Below, in pieces: positions 1 through 11,633 of a DNA stretch of 35,091 bases (its first letter is position 1; every line of letters starts with the position of its first letter). The notes below the pieces were generated by a model that saw nothing but the letters and a program-made list of their open reading frames with translations, made no database searches and was not told where the DNA came from. Source of the DNA: Ophiothrix spiculata (Eukaryota > Echinodermata > Ophiuroidea > Amphilepidida > Ophiotrichidae). The position numbers and the translations under genes were made by a program. The stretch lies in assembly GCA_000969725.1 (NCBI GenBank), contig JXSR01S010179.1. The stretch is one strand, 5' to 3'.

Positions 1-89
1 AAAGCATGAGTACTATTACACAAATTCAAGCAATGCCTTCAGGCCTATGGTACGAGATATGTCTGTCAATCGGAAGCATAATATGCAGA
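1..89 (+). CDS. Possible partial exon at window start (unrecognised)
   Basis: The frame starting at base 2 is open from the window edge to a donor-like site (AGA then GTAAAG at 90). It leaves one base of a split codon. The next strong acceptor, at 386-387 (polypyrimidine then CCCAG), supplies the two missing bases and reaches a stop after about a dozen codons (423-425). Together they could be the C-terminal end of a gene entering from the left. A second frame is also open here, so the frame choice is weak. No family is recognised, and chance is a serious alternative. Confidence 0.15.
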
Positions 90-387
90 GTAAAGTCAGT
101 TGGATTTGGATGACATGAAAAAGTATTGTAATATCTAGTTAATATGCAAAACATGAACGTATGACTTTAACTGCCTTTCATCTATAAACTCACAAAAGTT
201 ACAAAATACGAGAAATTTGAATCTAATTTTTAGCTGAGAGATCTTACAATACCCCATAAAATTGTAAATACGACATTAAGAGGTAATTGACAATTATCAA
301 GCATCTGCCTTTTTGCACAGAACATGGTAAAACAAATATTATCTCTTGTGATTAATTCTACATGGGCATTTTATTATCATTGCCCAG

Positions 388-481
388 CTGACGCCAACAA
401 GACGACAACAGAGAATCTCTTGTGAATTCTTGCATCTACCACACTTCAATCAAGCTTCGTTTTCAATAGGAACTGCCGACG
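388..481 (+). CDS. Candidate exon, two possible readings
   Basis: A good acceptor (TTATCATTGCCCAG ending at 387) is followed by a patch richer in G+C than its surroundings. Frame 0 from 388 is open for 31 codons to a donor-like GTATAT at 482. Read in the frame offered by the candidate exon at 1-89, it instead ends at a TGA at 423-425 and would be a terminal exon. The opposite strand also has an open frame ending in this patch. No protein family is recognised. This is weak evidence for a host exon, reported because both splice signals are present. Confidence 0.2.
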
Positions 482-1219
482 GTATATTTCAATTCTAATA
501 TACTTTCCTACATCTCTCTTTGACCCAGTCGTACAATTCACAGATAAGCTGATCTCAGTCAAAAAAGAAACTGGGTTAACTTGAAAACTGCCAATATTGT
601 CAGTTTATGAAGCCATGATGAAATACGGTAGTTTTGTATTTAATCCAGAATTGCTTTAACAAGGTATGGATTAAGGAACAAAGTAGGTTGATTAGATATC
701 TACTCCTGTCGGTGAAAGACAACTCCTCTTCAGAAATTGATTTCAAAGAGCACACCCCTTGTGTAAAAACAAGCAATTTTTCATTACGATTGTGCAGCAA
801 GCATGCTTGTTATATTATAAATGTTCTTAATCATGTTCCTTCAGGGAAAACTTTAACAATTTCATATGTTGCTCTTTATTGTATGTAACCCTTTGAGGGA
901 AGGGTGTTTATGCTTATCTGCAACCCAAGTATCACTTTCTTTATTAAAATGTCATGACAATCAGATGGAGCAATTTAGTTGTCAACATAAAGACATCATT
1001 TTCTTTAATAACTAACTGCTGCCTTTATTATTTTTTTTGGATATTCTCATATTTATTATATATGCTATTATCGCAGATGGATTTTTTGAACTGAAGTGTT
1101 ACTAAGTAAAAAAGGGGATTATTCAAACAAAAATTTCTGCTTGGTCACCTTATACCTCATTTTGCAACTCTGTTGTTCATTTAAACCTGTTCATTTCAAA
1201 CTAATATTTATAGGTTAAA
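426..1219. other. AT-rich stretch, no supported gene
   Basis: Both strands carry chance-length open frames around 600-888. Neither has a recognisable motif or a convincing donor. No repeat termini were seen. Confidence 0.5.
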
Positions 1220-1392
1220 AAATGCGCATTTCATATGTGAGTGAAATGAGACAAAATCAATGCACGTGCGGTCAATTTTGATGCGTCCAATTCACGAGGC
1301 CCGTAGGGGCCGAGTGCATTGGACTGCAATCAAAATTTACCGCAAGTGCATTGATTTCGTCTCATTTTACGAGCATTATGGAATGCAAATTT
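1220..1392. repeat. Near-complete palindromic hairpin element
   Basis: The two halves are imperfect reverse complements over almost the whole length. Bases 1220-1282 pair with about 1330-1392, and the inner segments close around a GGCCCGTAGGGGCC centre near 1304. The arms share long blocks such as AATCAATGCAC with GTGCATTGATT, and GTCCAAT with ATTGGAC. The hairpin is CpG-rich in otherwise CpG-poor DNA and carries a CACGTG E-box core at 1263-1268. It could be a fold-back or MITE-type repeat. No target-site duplication was found. Confidence 0.7.
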
Positions 1393-1499
1393 GTTAATCT
1401 AATTCATACACGACAGAAAAATAATATTGCATCTTTTGTGAAAATAAATAAGGCCTTTAATATGACCATCAAAATCCAAAACTTTCTAAACTAAATAAA

Positions 1500-1690
1500 T
1501 AATCACCCGACAAAAAACAATGAAACATTCATACGCACTAAACGCCCACCACGCAAACCGGAACGCAATAGGCGCAGTGCATTGTGAAAATCCACCGCAC
1601 TCCACGTACTTTATATTCTTGCGTTCTGATTGGCTAGGTGACACGTGCAGCACACGCGGAGTGTATGAATTAATTTCAAATATGATGAGC
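1500..1690. repeat. CpG-rich island with imperfect inverted ends
   Basis: This stretch is rich in CpG and CACG words. ATTCATACGCAC near its left end is inverted as GCGGAGTGTATGAAT near 1655-1670, and a further ATTCATACAC lies at about 1401. It also contains TTCTGATTGGCTA, an inverted CCAAT-type word. The composition suggests a repeat remnant rather than a gene. A small promoter-like CpG island is the alternative. Confidence 0.35.
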
Positions 1691-1691
1691 A

Positions 1692-2241
1692 AAATACTGA
1701 ATAAAAGATTATAACTTCAGTATGGATATTTTAAAACAAATCTGTAACTGTTCAATATTGTGATACCAAGATTCAGTGCAACCTCTCATTTTCTCTTTAA
1801 ATATCATGCACTGCTACATTCCAGTACCAGCATACCAATATCTATTTGGCAACAAAACAAGTGAATTTAAGACTCATCCTGGAATATTGCATCATGGGAT
1901 ACCTGAATAATGCAGAGAGATCTATAATACAAAAGGGACAAAACCGCCTTTTAATATTGCGCTTCTGCTGCAGGATTACTTATTGATTTCAGCGTTGTAC
2001 CAAGTTGTCTTCAGAGCTCTTCTAAAAATAAACTGTTAACATCCAACCATGATCAGAGACAAAACAATCTTTGTTTTTCTAAATTACATTCATCAAATAC
2101 TTTCACTTCTGGTGATGAATTCCATCTCAGTTTGTCTATATTTCTGGATGACTTGATGTTTTGATAGGTTGATACCTGGTTAAACAAGATTTGTTTTTTG
2201 TCAGTTGGATTTATTTGCTTGCTTCTATTTGAATTTCTGAG
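1692..2241. other. Unique AT-rich DNA, nothing recognised
   Basis: No repeats, RNA genes or supported exons were seen. An AATAAA word lies near 1698. Confidence 0.5.
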
Positions 2242-2310
2242 GTTTACGTCAAGATCAAATAAGACAATCGGTCAAAACGTGCTATTACTCTTGATGGAGA
2301 AGGTCGGCAA
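2242..2310 (+). CDS. Candidate 69-nt internal exon (unrecognised)
   Basis: The acceptor has a pyrimidine-rich lead (TGCTTGCTTCTATTTG...) and AG at 2240-2241. The donor at 2311 is GTAAGAG, close to consensus. Only the frame beginning one base into the segment is open across it, encoding 22 residues that start FTSRSNKTIG and end in a leucine-rich run then MEKVG. The length is a multiple of three, so the exon could be skipped without a frameshift. No family is recognised. Splice-site quality is the main support, and the frame could be open by chance. Confidence 0.25.
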
Positions 2311-3324
2311 GTAAGAGTACAGCCAGGCCAATATAATGCTTAGTTGATCTAGACTTAAGTTAAATAAACTATTTACCGCGCATCTTAGTTAATAATTCTT
2401 TTATGGACCATAGTAATTACAAAACTCTCTGTCATGGCATCGTGACATCTTTCAAAGGTAAATGAAAACATTTCATTTCCGGAGTTCACTTCTGATTAAT
2501 TTAACAATGCAAAAGATTGATGAAAAATGCTGGTATTTATAACAAAATTATTTTGTTCGTGTCTTATTAGAAAAAGTTTTTGGAAAAAGGATAGAAATAA
2601 ACCTGTTATTTATTAATATTGAAAATTAAACACTTGTCAACACAAAGAACTCTACTAATGAGGGCAATGAACTACTGATGGACTTTTGGTAGCATAAAAT
2701 GTGAAGAACACCCATGAGGAAATATAAAGGGTCTTCTGTTTTAATCTTCAGTAATATACTTACCTTGTTAATCTTAGGACCAAGTGCTCTTATTAAGCTT
2801 AAGCTATTCTCTTTGATTAATCAAGTTCATGGTTGTCCCCAGGGGTCACACACCTTTCCGCCACACTTGTGCATAAAAAATGACATATCATACACCAGTA
2901 GCATTAAGGATGATGAATGAAATTCTGATGACCACCAGCATAACTACACAGTCCACCAGGAAGCTTAGTTCTGTTACATTATATTCTTTGTGTACTCGCA
3001 AAAATCTACAGCATTTGTAGAGTTCAATATCATAATCTACATTCAGGTCAGAATAGGGTCACTTTAATAGAATACATAATAATGAACTATGCCATTAGAC
3101 ATGAGAGTATTTTGCAGGTTAATTACCACCTTGCATATTGTCAGTCACCTGAAGTGTGTCCCGTATTAACAGCAAGACACACACCATTTGTGATGTTGAT
3201 GAGGCATATCATCCCTGTCAGGCATGCTAGCAACCCAGATTGTGATAACAAATTTTCATGAAGACAACCATTGCCAAAACCCAATTTGCTATCATCAGGT
3301 TACTAATCAATCAATGCATCTTCA
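2311..3324. other. AT-rich DNA, no supported gene
   Basis: A consensus donor-like word on the minus strand (CAAG then GTAAGTA, around 2756-2768) has no good acceptor or long open frame behind it. A slightly G+C-richer patch at 3120-3240 is open on the minus strand for about 38 codons, which is not convincing. Confidence 0.4.
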
Positions 3325-3332
3325 CTCTCATC

Positions 3333-3570
3333 CAGGCCCGTAGCCAGGATTTTTTCAAAGGGGGTGCGGATTTTCAAAAAGTGGACCTTTTGGAGCAAAA
3401 ATTTTCGTTTTGGTCGACCCTAAATAATTTTAGTAGTTTTGGTGCTTTAGGTGTTCTTTTGGTGATCATATAGTGAATTTTTGTGAACCTTTTTTTGTAC
3501 ATTGTCAAATTTGGGGGGGGGGGGGTGGCGGTGCAACGCCCCCACCGCATCCCCCCTGGCTAAGGGCTTG
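3333..3570. mobile_element. hAT-like MITE with 8-bp TSD
   Basis: This 238-bp element is flanked by a perfect 8-bp direct repeat CTCTCATC (3325-3332 and 3571-3578). Its termini are CAGGCCCGTAGCCAGG on the left and, reverse-complemented, CAAGCCCTTAGCCAGG on the right, matching at 14 of 16 positions. An 8-bp duplication and a CA(G)-type terminus are characteristic of hAT transposons. The interior has no transposase, so it must have been mobilised in trans. It includes a G13 run at 3523-3535. Confidence 0.85.
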
Positions 3571-3578
3571 CTCTCATC

Positions 3579-4590
3579 CCCTCTGAACACACTTCCATGC
3601 TTCCATTGTATTTTCTTTTAAAGGGAGCACCATGTCACCTTTTGCAGCTCCTCAATTTCTATAGAGTGAATGTAAATGCTGAGTCTATGGAGACAGGATT
3701 TAAACTGTAATCTATTATTGTTTTTGGTTAAATTTTTCTAAAAAGGAGTTTGACTCTGATCCCTTTACCACCTTATTGTTTGTGAAAGTATTTTTGACAG
3801 GGCAGCTGCACTGTTCACATAGTGGTCTATGATGTGAGTGTACATTTTCAAGGCCTGGTTTCAGGGTCCCAACAGCCATGTCTACACTCACTATTTTGAG
3901 TAAGCATTCCAAAATATGTCTAAAACAATATCTTGTTATTTGTTATTGCAATAATAGTTTGTCTAAAAAACATAAAAAATAATTCTTGTTGATAATTTGT
4001 AGAATAATTGTTATTACATTTCTTTGTCATAGCAATTGTGTAAAGCTCTCTCTCTACTGAATTATAGAAATTAAACTTTGTATTTTTAATTATATATATG
4101 GGTTTTTTTACCCAAACAGCAAAATCCTTTTTTTATTTATAATTTTTTTTTGTTTATATGCACATTGTATTTATGTGGACTAATATCATTTTTTTCTTTT
4201 CTTTCCCTTTTTCCATGTTCAATCTTCTGGATTTTGACACCAATCATCAGGTAAGCTAGTCATATTATGGTATCTCACCCATCTCACTGCCTCTCCCCTC
4301 CTCTAAAATTGCCTGAATGAACAATTCAGGAGCATGGTCTGATTGCTTTAACTTTTTACAAAATTCTTTACAGATTTTGGTACCAAAATTGCACCCATAG
4401 TTTCATAAAGTGTGTGAAATTTCATGACTGAGTTATTTTCCGTTTTGGAGCTATATATGAAAATGTGTCTAATTATGGTAACCATAAATAATTTTACATA
4501 GTAATGCATAAGCAGCTCTAAAATACAAAATTGTCCTTAGTGGTCATGCTTTACTTGACAATGAAACCTCAATTTTGAAAAATTAGACCA
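3579..4590. other. AT-rich DNA, possible repeat remnant at right end
   Basis: No gene was found. Around 4350-4597 the sequence has the feel of a dispersed repeat and ends ACCAAGTCCTTTAA, but no partner terminus was found. At 4215-4250 an ATG-initiated 12-codon frame runs into CAG|GTAAGC downstream of a long pyrimidine tract. Confidence 0.35.
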
Positions 4591-5047
4591 AGTCCTTTAA
4601 GTTCATATTGATAAAAGTTTCTAAGTACAGATCCAATTATTTTGAAGATGGTACTCACATAGAAATTTGTTCAGTTTGTAGGCCCCCTCGTCCTTATTCA
4701 TGATGTTTTCTCCTTTTCCTCGGATCCAAATGGCTTCTTCTCAAAGAAGCCATTTGGAAAAAGGAGAAAACATCATGAATAAGGACGAGGGGGCTTACAA
4801 ACTGAACAAAATTTATGATTCACTCATTCTCAAACGGCAACGCACCTGTGACGTCACCAAAGCATCCAGTAAACCGGATTGCCAGTCCACAGTGCAGAGC
4901 AGAGTGACCAAGCTTCCTGAAAGGAAGTGAAATATTTCTATGTGAGTACCATCTTCAAAATAATTGGATCTGTACTTAGAAACTTTTATCAATATGAACT
5001 ATGAACGATCCTGATGAATCTATTCAATGAAATGAGTCCTTTAAGTT
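4591..5047. repeat. Two-level fold-back flanked by 13-bp direct repeat
   Basis: Bases 4600-4666 are the exact reverse complement of 4934-5000 (67 of 67). Inside them, 4664-4739 pairs with 4744-4813, with one 7-8 nt indel, one single-base indel and one substitution. The right side therefore contains an extra segment of about 120 bp (4814-4933) missing from the left side, bounded by AAATTT/AAATATTT microhomology. The direct repeat AGTCCTTTAAGTT lies at 4591-4603 and 5035-5047 and looks like a target-site duplication. Template switching during retrotransposition, or a fold-back transposon, would explain this. The 76-residue open frame at 4700-4930 arises from this structure and is not treated as a gene. 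Confidence 0.8.
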
Positions 5048-6650
5048 GTTTGCTTTCTGCAGACTAATTTATAGAAAATGTTTTGCAAATCAAAAATAAG
5101 TATTTTTTGTCAATTTATAAATTTCAGAGAACATTTTAAACTTAATATTTTTCTTATAAAAAACATTGTAATTGTAAGAGATTCATATATGTTTTCACCG
5201 TGTGGCCATGGAAAAGTAAAATGATGTTGTACACTTCCCCATCTTGCCCATCCAGTACTGAATGAAGCTGAAGCAATGTTATTTTAAAAATGAAAACAGG
5301 ATTCATAACCATTAAAAGTGATATAAATGAGAATCAGATGATAAAACAACATAAATTGATTCACAAAAGATGATTCACACCAATCGGTATGCACAGAAGG
5401 CACTCCAGTGTAATTCATTTCATTTCCAGCATACATTGTAATTACTGAATCCATACCTCTCTAGTAGCTGCAAGGCACCATGTTATTCTACTTGAATCTC
5501 TCCGAGGTGAAATTGAGTTCAAGATGACTTATGGAATTCATTTTGGATTTCTTCAAATTTATAGATAAATCAAACTTATAATCAAATTATTATTGTTTGC
5601 AAAGTCCTTGTTCGCTATGACAGTACATGTACATAAACAGTCATGGTGGTGATGTTATGAGCATTGATAGGGACAATGCTTCTTTGAAGGTGTTTACCTT
5701 AAATCCATTCTATAGATGATGTCCTAAATTCCTAGGAGTTGCATATGATTTTGCTTTAAATCACTTATAATTGAAAAATGTTTAAGTACATTTTAGAGAA
5801 TCGTTCTTGACCAATTTCATTAAAAAAAAACCATTTTTATCTTTTTTATATTAAAATAATTGATTTTCTGTACAATAGGATGTGTAATATAAGGATATGA
5901 ATTCTTGGTTAATTTTGGTTTGCTTATTTTTTCAACAGAACTTTAAATGAATTAAGATTAAGGGTAATTTGCCCTCAGTTTAAACAAATTGCCGCTGCAG
6001 GAACAAGTTTTTTATTTTTAAATAAAATGGGAAACAATGTGCTTTTTTTTTGCATTGAACAAAAGTGCTCAAAATTGACCTGAAAAGTATTTTGACCCCA
6101 GATACATAAAAAGACGATCATCCAATATCAATCTGGACCTGATACAAGATAAAATGCATTATGTTTTATATTATATAGTAGTTCCATGATGACACCAGAT
6201 GGTTTGGTTATAGATTCTGTAGACTGAATCACAGATTTATTTTGTCTTTACCGTGGACCCTTTTACCCAGTACATGTGAGCCATTAATGGTAAATATATG
6301 ATTAGAAGTTAATTAGTATAGATTGACACCATATGAGCAATGTAAATAAATGATTATTACGTCAATAAATCAGACTGGCATCTTGTTACAATTTGCATGT
6401 CGATTAGATTATCGGGGTGAAATCTGTACTAAATTGTGCTGTGATATTTAATTCATGCAAACATTACAATTTGTTTACATTGAACAACTGCAAATTATGT
6501 AACATTAACACCAACGGTAGAATTTCAAAAACTGCATAATCAAGTATATAACTGTATTATCAAACTCTTTATAAATATATCTTCATTATCATAGGTGACA
6601 TTTCTGAAAATGTTATAAGTGAAATCCAAATGAAAAATGTACGTAATATC
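5048..6650. other. Unique AT-rich DNA, nothing supported
   Basis: No repeats with detectable ends and no convincing exons. On the minus strand at about 6250-6290, an ATG runs 11 codons into a donor-like GTAAAG, but there is no promoter or downstream support. Confidence 0.45.
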
Positions 6651-6835
6651 TGTCCCGTCAGAACTATAGTTTTCTGAATCAGCCCGATGCCTTTTACTAA
6701 TTTGGATGTAACTTTACAATCGAATAACCAAAAGCAAGGTGTCATTTCAAAGCTTTAAATATCTTTGAGATGAGAACAAAAAATCTATTTTACCTTTTTA
6801 CCATTTTAAGGTACCTTTCGATATGACGGGGCACA
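6651..6835. mobile_element. GTGACCC-family MITE, internally deleted copy
   Basis: From 6663 to the end this matches the right part of the 12230-12661 element, sharing words such as ACTATAGTTTTCTGAATC and AACCAAAAGCAAG. It ends AAGGTACCTTTCGATATGAC then GGGGCAC. Its left terminus (TGTCCCGTCA) is fused directly to the homologous right half, so about 240 bp of interior is missing. No clear target-site duplication is visible. Confidence 0.75.
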
Positions 6836-9800
6836 ATTGTAGTTTGCTCATTTCAATATTTTTTTGTAACAGTCTACATGAACTCATATAATTAAGGTTA
6901 GACATCATTATTTTAATCCATTAGATTTTTTCAAGATTGACAAAAATTCAAAGAACCATAAATATTGTGTTATTAAATTTCTAATATACCAGTACTATAA
7001 GACTTTCTTTTTCTTTTGGTTGAAAAAAAAAATGTATTAATAATAAACAAAAATTTAGCAAAGCTATATTTCATATTTGATAAAAAAAGACAATTTAAAT
7101 TTTGTCATGATATTCCTGATTGATTACCCCAATCCTTAATGAATAGGATGTGCATATAGCAGAACCAAAAATGTATGTGTGTTTTGCCGACTGTTGGCAA
7201 TGCTTCATTAGGCCAGTTTTTAGATCATTAATTATACAAGAAATGATGTAATTAAAATGTTGCATATATTTGCATTATTTTGTACTGGTCTAGGAGGAGG
7301 AACTAGTTATTGACAACTGTGCTTGTATGTTTGTATTGTTTGAGTACCTATGCAGACCAATTTCTGTTCATTTGAATGAATAAAAATCCTTGACAAAGAT
7401 AGCAATGTGACACAAGTTAATCTCCAAGATGTAGGGTTTTTGTAGAGGTCATCTTTGAATATGAAATTACCCACAAAAGGACATTAAGCAAATAGTTCAA
7501 ATGCCAAATAAAACGTTTTTAGATTAATTTGATGTTGGGGCCTCAACGAATGTCATAATCAATGTTGTCAAAATATCACTTTAAAGCATTTGGCATTTTT
7601 AGCACATCATTAGCATGTTAAATGCCCAGTAGGTTCTCCAGCTGGGAACCCATGTGGGGAATGATCTTTTTCAGTGGTAGATCTTACTGTGCAGAAGTGT
7701 GCCAAATCCAGCATGGGGTTAAAAATAATAACCTCACTCTCTTAACACAGTTCGTAAGCACATACGTACATCATGGGGTTATGAAAGTGGGTATGTGTTC
7801 ATTTATTAGGACTCCTGTGGTGCTAGTTTTTTATACTTCACATGCCATCCCCATCAGCAGGTTTATAATGGATAATTGACTGGAAATGGCGGTGTCCTCA
7901 AATAAGGGTGATTTGAAACAAAAACATGGCTTCCAGCATCTAAATAAGCTTATTTATAGCAGATGGTTGGAAGTTGAACCATTGATTGGAGTATGAAAGT
8001 AAATAGACAGCATGATTTGACAGCTGAGAAAACTACCAATATCATGTCCTGTTGAATTGTGACAGCACATATTGGATTTTCACTAAACAGATGAATTTAT
8101 AAAAACAGCAATCTACTGAAAGCTTTAGAACAGGGCAGGATAATATATATTCTAACAGGCTTTATTCTTAAAAGTTTAAGAAAAATAAATGACAGAAAAT
8201 GACAGTATGGGAACAGCTCAAATGAAGAGCTGACTTGCAAAAGGCTTACATCCATTTTTACACTTTTTGAGAAAAGGGCAAAAAACTGCTAGGACATCAA
8301 AATGTGTTACAAAATTACTGATAATGATTTTAATAGTTCTATACAAATATGTCTTTAAAAGAAGGTGTAATTTAGATAAGTCGTCAAATAGTTTTCTTAT
8401 AAATTGGCTATTGATTTTTTATTGAAAATAAACGTAAACTGTTTTGCAGGAAAACTCATCAAATTTCAACTTAAGAACCACCTTTCTTTCAATATTTTTG
8501 CAAAATTTCTTGTTCAATTCTTCATTAGGCTATTATTTATTTTATAAATACCAATCTTCAACATCTGGGCATGATTATGAAAAAAATTACAATATATGGG
8601 CATTATGCCCTTTATGTCCAAATATGGTTATACGATGTCCGTATTTGTGCATAATAGTAACATTTTTGGGATTTTTACCCACTTAGTCAAGAATTTTTCA
8701 ACAAATTTGTTTTTTCCAGGATGATGTACACGTTAGAGGTCTGTTAGAATCTACTAGAAAAAACTCATTTTTGAAAAAATGGTCTCTAAGCCATTTTGCA
8801 ATTCAGGTCTTCAAATATGAAGAAATCACCTGGCCTTCTTTGATTATAATAAAATGAATAGCGAAGAAAGAAGTGGAAAAGGACAACTTCACAGGAAATA
8901 ATGGGACATTGTTCATGTCTATTGAGGATGTTTTATTATTTTGTCAAAATATGTTTTAGATTTAAAGTTTTATCACAAAATCTGTTAAAATAACAGTCCT
9001 AATAAAAATCCATCATTAAACAGAAATGTGTCCAGCTTTTCATCAATTTGTGGTAAAGATGTTCCTCTGATATATTTCAACTTATATACATTTCGCTAAA
9101 ATATACATAGAGAGAAACACTAGTAATCTTAGAAATACATCAACCCTGCCATAACATCTATATTACAGAATATATAGCATCAAATTTGTTTTGCAAGTAC
9201 ATCTTCTCATCCCTCTAGTGCCTACTCACACACCATCCTTGGGTTATTTCATGTCAAAATATCCATTTTGTTGTTAAGAACTGGTTATCTCAATATCATA
9301 AAGCAAGAAATATTTGTTCGATTTAAAATTTTGTTACTTCCACTATGGTTCTATATTCGTAAAATTATTAAAACTTTTAACAAGAATAACAATTCATATA
9401 TATATAAATGAGGATTATAACAGTTAGATATTAAGTGAATATTAGATAAATATAGCATTAAAAAATGGTATTCATGAAATTTTTCAAATTGTAAAATATT
9501 TGCAGTTCTCTCCTACTCCTTGCGTCTCACCTAAGCCGCATGATAAGATATGTTGTCAAAATAAGATGACATGACATTCAGATTCCTCGGTAATCAGGCA
9601 TGTGTAGCTGAATGCTTATTTCAATCCAGGAGTTGATTTTAAGAACAAGAAAAGTTGAAGATACTCAAAGAAAAAAGTGATACCCATGGGCGATGATTAT
9701 TGAAGGATTCCATATCATAGTGTCATGAGTTTACACCTACTCAGTTACTAAGTTACTTATTCTGTGCATCGTTTTTTTTTAACTTAATTGTTTCTTCCTT

Positions 9801-10184
9801 CTGTTTTGAATTGAGATTAACTCTCTATATTTTACAATGATGTGAATGTATACATGTTAAAGATATTTGTTAACTAAGTTTTTCTGCATGTGCTTAGGTA
9901 ATGATTTCAAAGTAAAATATGAGACTCAAGATTTAGTGCAGCTGTCTATAATCAAAGAAAACCATTACAATCATTTTTGCTTTTAGGCCAGCTGCTAAGT
10001 AGAATTAGTTAGCCCATTTAAATGTGTAGGGCTCAACCGGAAGTATTACATTTTTTGATGTCGAACGAAAGCTCACATGTTTCTGATTGTAAATCCAAAA
10101 TGTCACCTCCAAATTCCAAATAGTTTTTGAGTTTGAGCTATAACAAAAAATGTAAAGTTAATTTGTATACCTCCTGGTGTATAC
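6836..10184. other. Long AT-rich interval without supported genes
   Basis: Open frames here (for example 7622-7879 and 8444-8686 on plus) are of chance length and show no motif. A 13-mer palindrome GGGCATTATGCCC lies at 8598-8610. A minus-strand donor-like TTAG|GTGAGA occurs near 9530 behind a short ATG-initiated frame. No repeat termini were found. Confidence 0.4.
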
Positions 10185-10251
10185 CTATTTTCCATTTCTT
10201 ATATATTTTCATAACAGCCTCATCTCCAGGGTTGCATACTTTGTTTTGCCT
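10185..10251 (-). CDS. Candidate 67-nt exon (unrecognised)
   Basis: On the minus strand an excellent acceptor (GCTTCTTTTTTTCTCTTCAG) precedes 10251. Frame 0 is the only open frame. It reads RQNKVCNPGDEAV followed by MKIYKKWKI up to a donor-like GTATAC after 10185, and a second donor option follows base 10171. The charged, varied composition is protein-like. On the same strand near 10600 another acceptor (TATTTTATTTTGACAG) leads a frame reading QTKNEEEIEK that would end in phase 0 at a weak GTGCTG donor, compatible with this exon. No family is recognised. Confidence 0.3.
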
Positions 10252-10997
10252 CTGAAGAGAAAAAAAGAAGCAAATTTGAGGATGGAACCTCACAAAATGC
10301 ATTTCAGAGGTCAAGGTCAATCAGTTAAAAGTAGATTATTCACATGTTAAAATATGAATCTACACCCTTAATTCTTATTGATCGTAATGTTTTGTCACTG
10401 TAACAACTTTCCAACATAGCTCAGACCAATAAATAAATAACATTTCAGTCTCACTTGTATCATTTCTTTTTGTTGCATAAAAAGAAAAAAAGAGGGGAAA
10501 GGGGGGTTTTAGAAAAAAAAAAGTTAGTTTAAATTTTTCCCCATTGATTTGAACTGTCAGCACCTTTTCTATTTCTTCTTCATTTTTTGTTTGAGCTGTC
10601 AAAATAAAATATCTTGCCCAACAATATTTACGCCTTGCAAAGTAAAAATGCAGTATGTGCATTTATAAAGCACAGCAGATACTTCCTATAAGCATGCTAA
10701 AAAGTTGCATTTACACATGTTTGATATAATTAGTAGATACTGCATTAAGTTAGAAAAGAGAATTAATCGATTTGTGCATGATTTCTCCAAGGGGAAAAGA
10801 AGTATTACTTGCATATATCTGCAATGCATATACAGTGTTTTTACTTTGATGGTAAGATTTTCAGTTTTTTATAACACTTAATATAAAATATAATATTTTA
10901 TTTTCATTTATTTACAAACAGCTTTTAGAATAAAAGATGTAAAAAAAATAGAGTGTGTTTTAACACAACAGTGTCAGAGTAATTGAGTTTTTCTAGA

Positions 10998-11240
10998 CGG
11001 AAAGTGTAACAGAAATCACAACATGGCTAAATATCACACCTTGAAACGGGGTTACAACATGACCTGCAAAAAGCCAATGCTGTATGTAACATTAATCATG
11101 TATTGCGTCTCAAAACATGCAATAGAATCTTTACTTCATGTTTGTCCAAATATCCAAAGGCAGATTAGCTGCAAGCGGGCAAGAGGCTCTTATCAACTCA
11201 CTTTTAACATTGGAAAATTCAAAATGTTTTACATATTATT
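10998..11240. repeat. Direct repeat A, copy 1
   Basis: This matches 11634-11880 over roughly 240 bp with scattered substitutions. Shared blocks include CACAACATGGCTAAATATCA, GTAACATTAATCATG and AACATTGGAAAATTCAAAA. Both copies happen to contain open frames. Substitutions and indels between them do not look codon-constrained, and no protein is recognised. Confidence 0.8.
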
Positions 11241-11399
11241 GCGAACGTAGCAAAGTATTAAAATCGTATGTTATATTTTTTGTGATCAATTTTAATTGTA
11301 AATACTGTAAATTTTACTGTCAGTACCTAATTTTGTTAAGGCAGTTTGGATATAAAGTAATTAACATGTAAAAACAGTCTTGCAGAAAAGAGAGTAGAA

Positions 11400-11480
11400 G
11401 GCAAAAAGAGTGTCTTCATCCTTCTTTTTTTTGAAGAAAAGTTCGCTCAAGAAACTAATAACATTTTTTACTTGGCCTTA
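11400..11480 (-). mobile_element. Harbinger-like MITE fragment (one terminus)
   Basis: The segment ends TTTTTTACTTGGCC followed by TTA at 11478-11480. Its reverse complement aligns with the left end of the 23265-23916 element through the following TAGTTTCT and AAGGA(C/T)GA blocks. The other terminus is absent. It sits between the two copies of direct repeat A. Confidence 0.65.
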
Positions 11481-11633
11481 GGAGCCATCAAAATATAATT
11501 ATCTTACTCGATTATAATTTGTTGGTAAACACTTCATTCAAAATAATCATCTTTTTATCAATAAAAAAAAAATTAGTTTCATTTGCATGACAATAAAACA
11601 TTTTTGTATCAATGACTTGTACGTCTGGTCCAA

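Noticed and set aside
4700..4930. 76-codon plus-strand frame in the fold-back
   Set aside because: It spans the hairpin apex and both inner arms, so it is a by-product of the inverted duplication. No recognisable protein.
10483..10523. Polypurine tract near 10500 as a retroelement polypurine tract
   Set aside because: No adjacent LTR, TG...CA boundary or reverse-transcriptase coding sequence. On minus it serves equally well as a splice pyrimidine tract.
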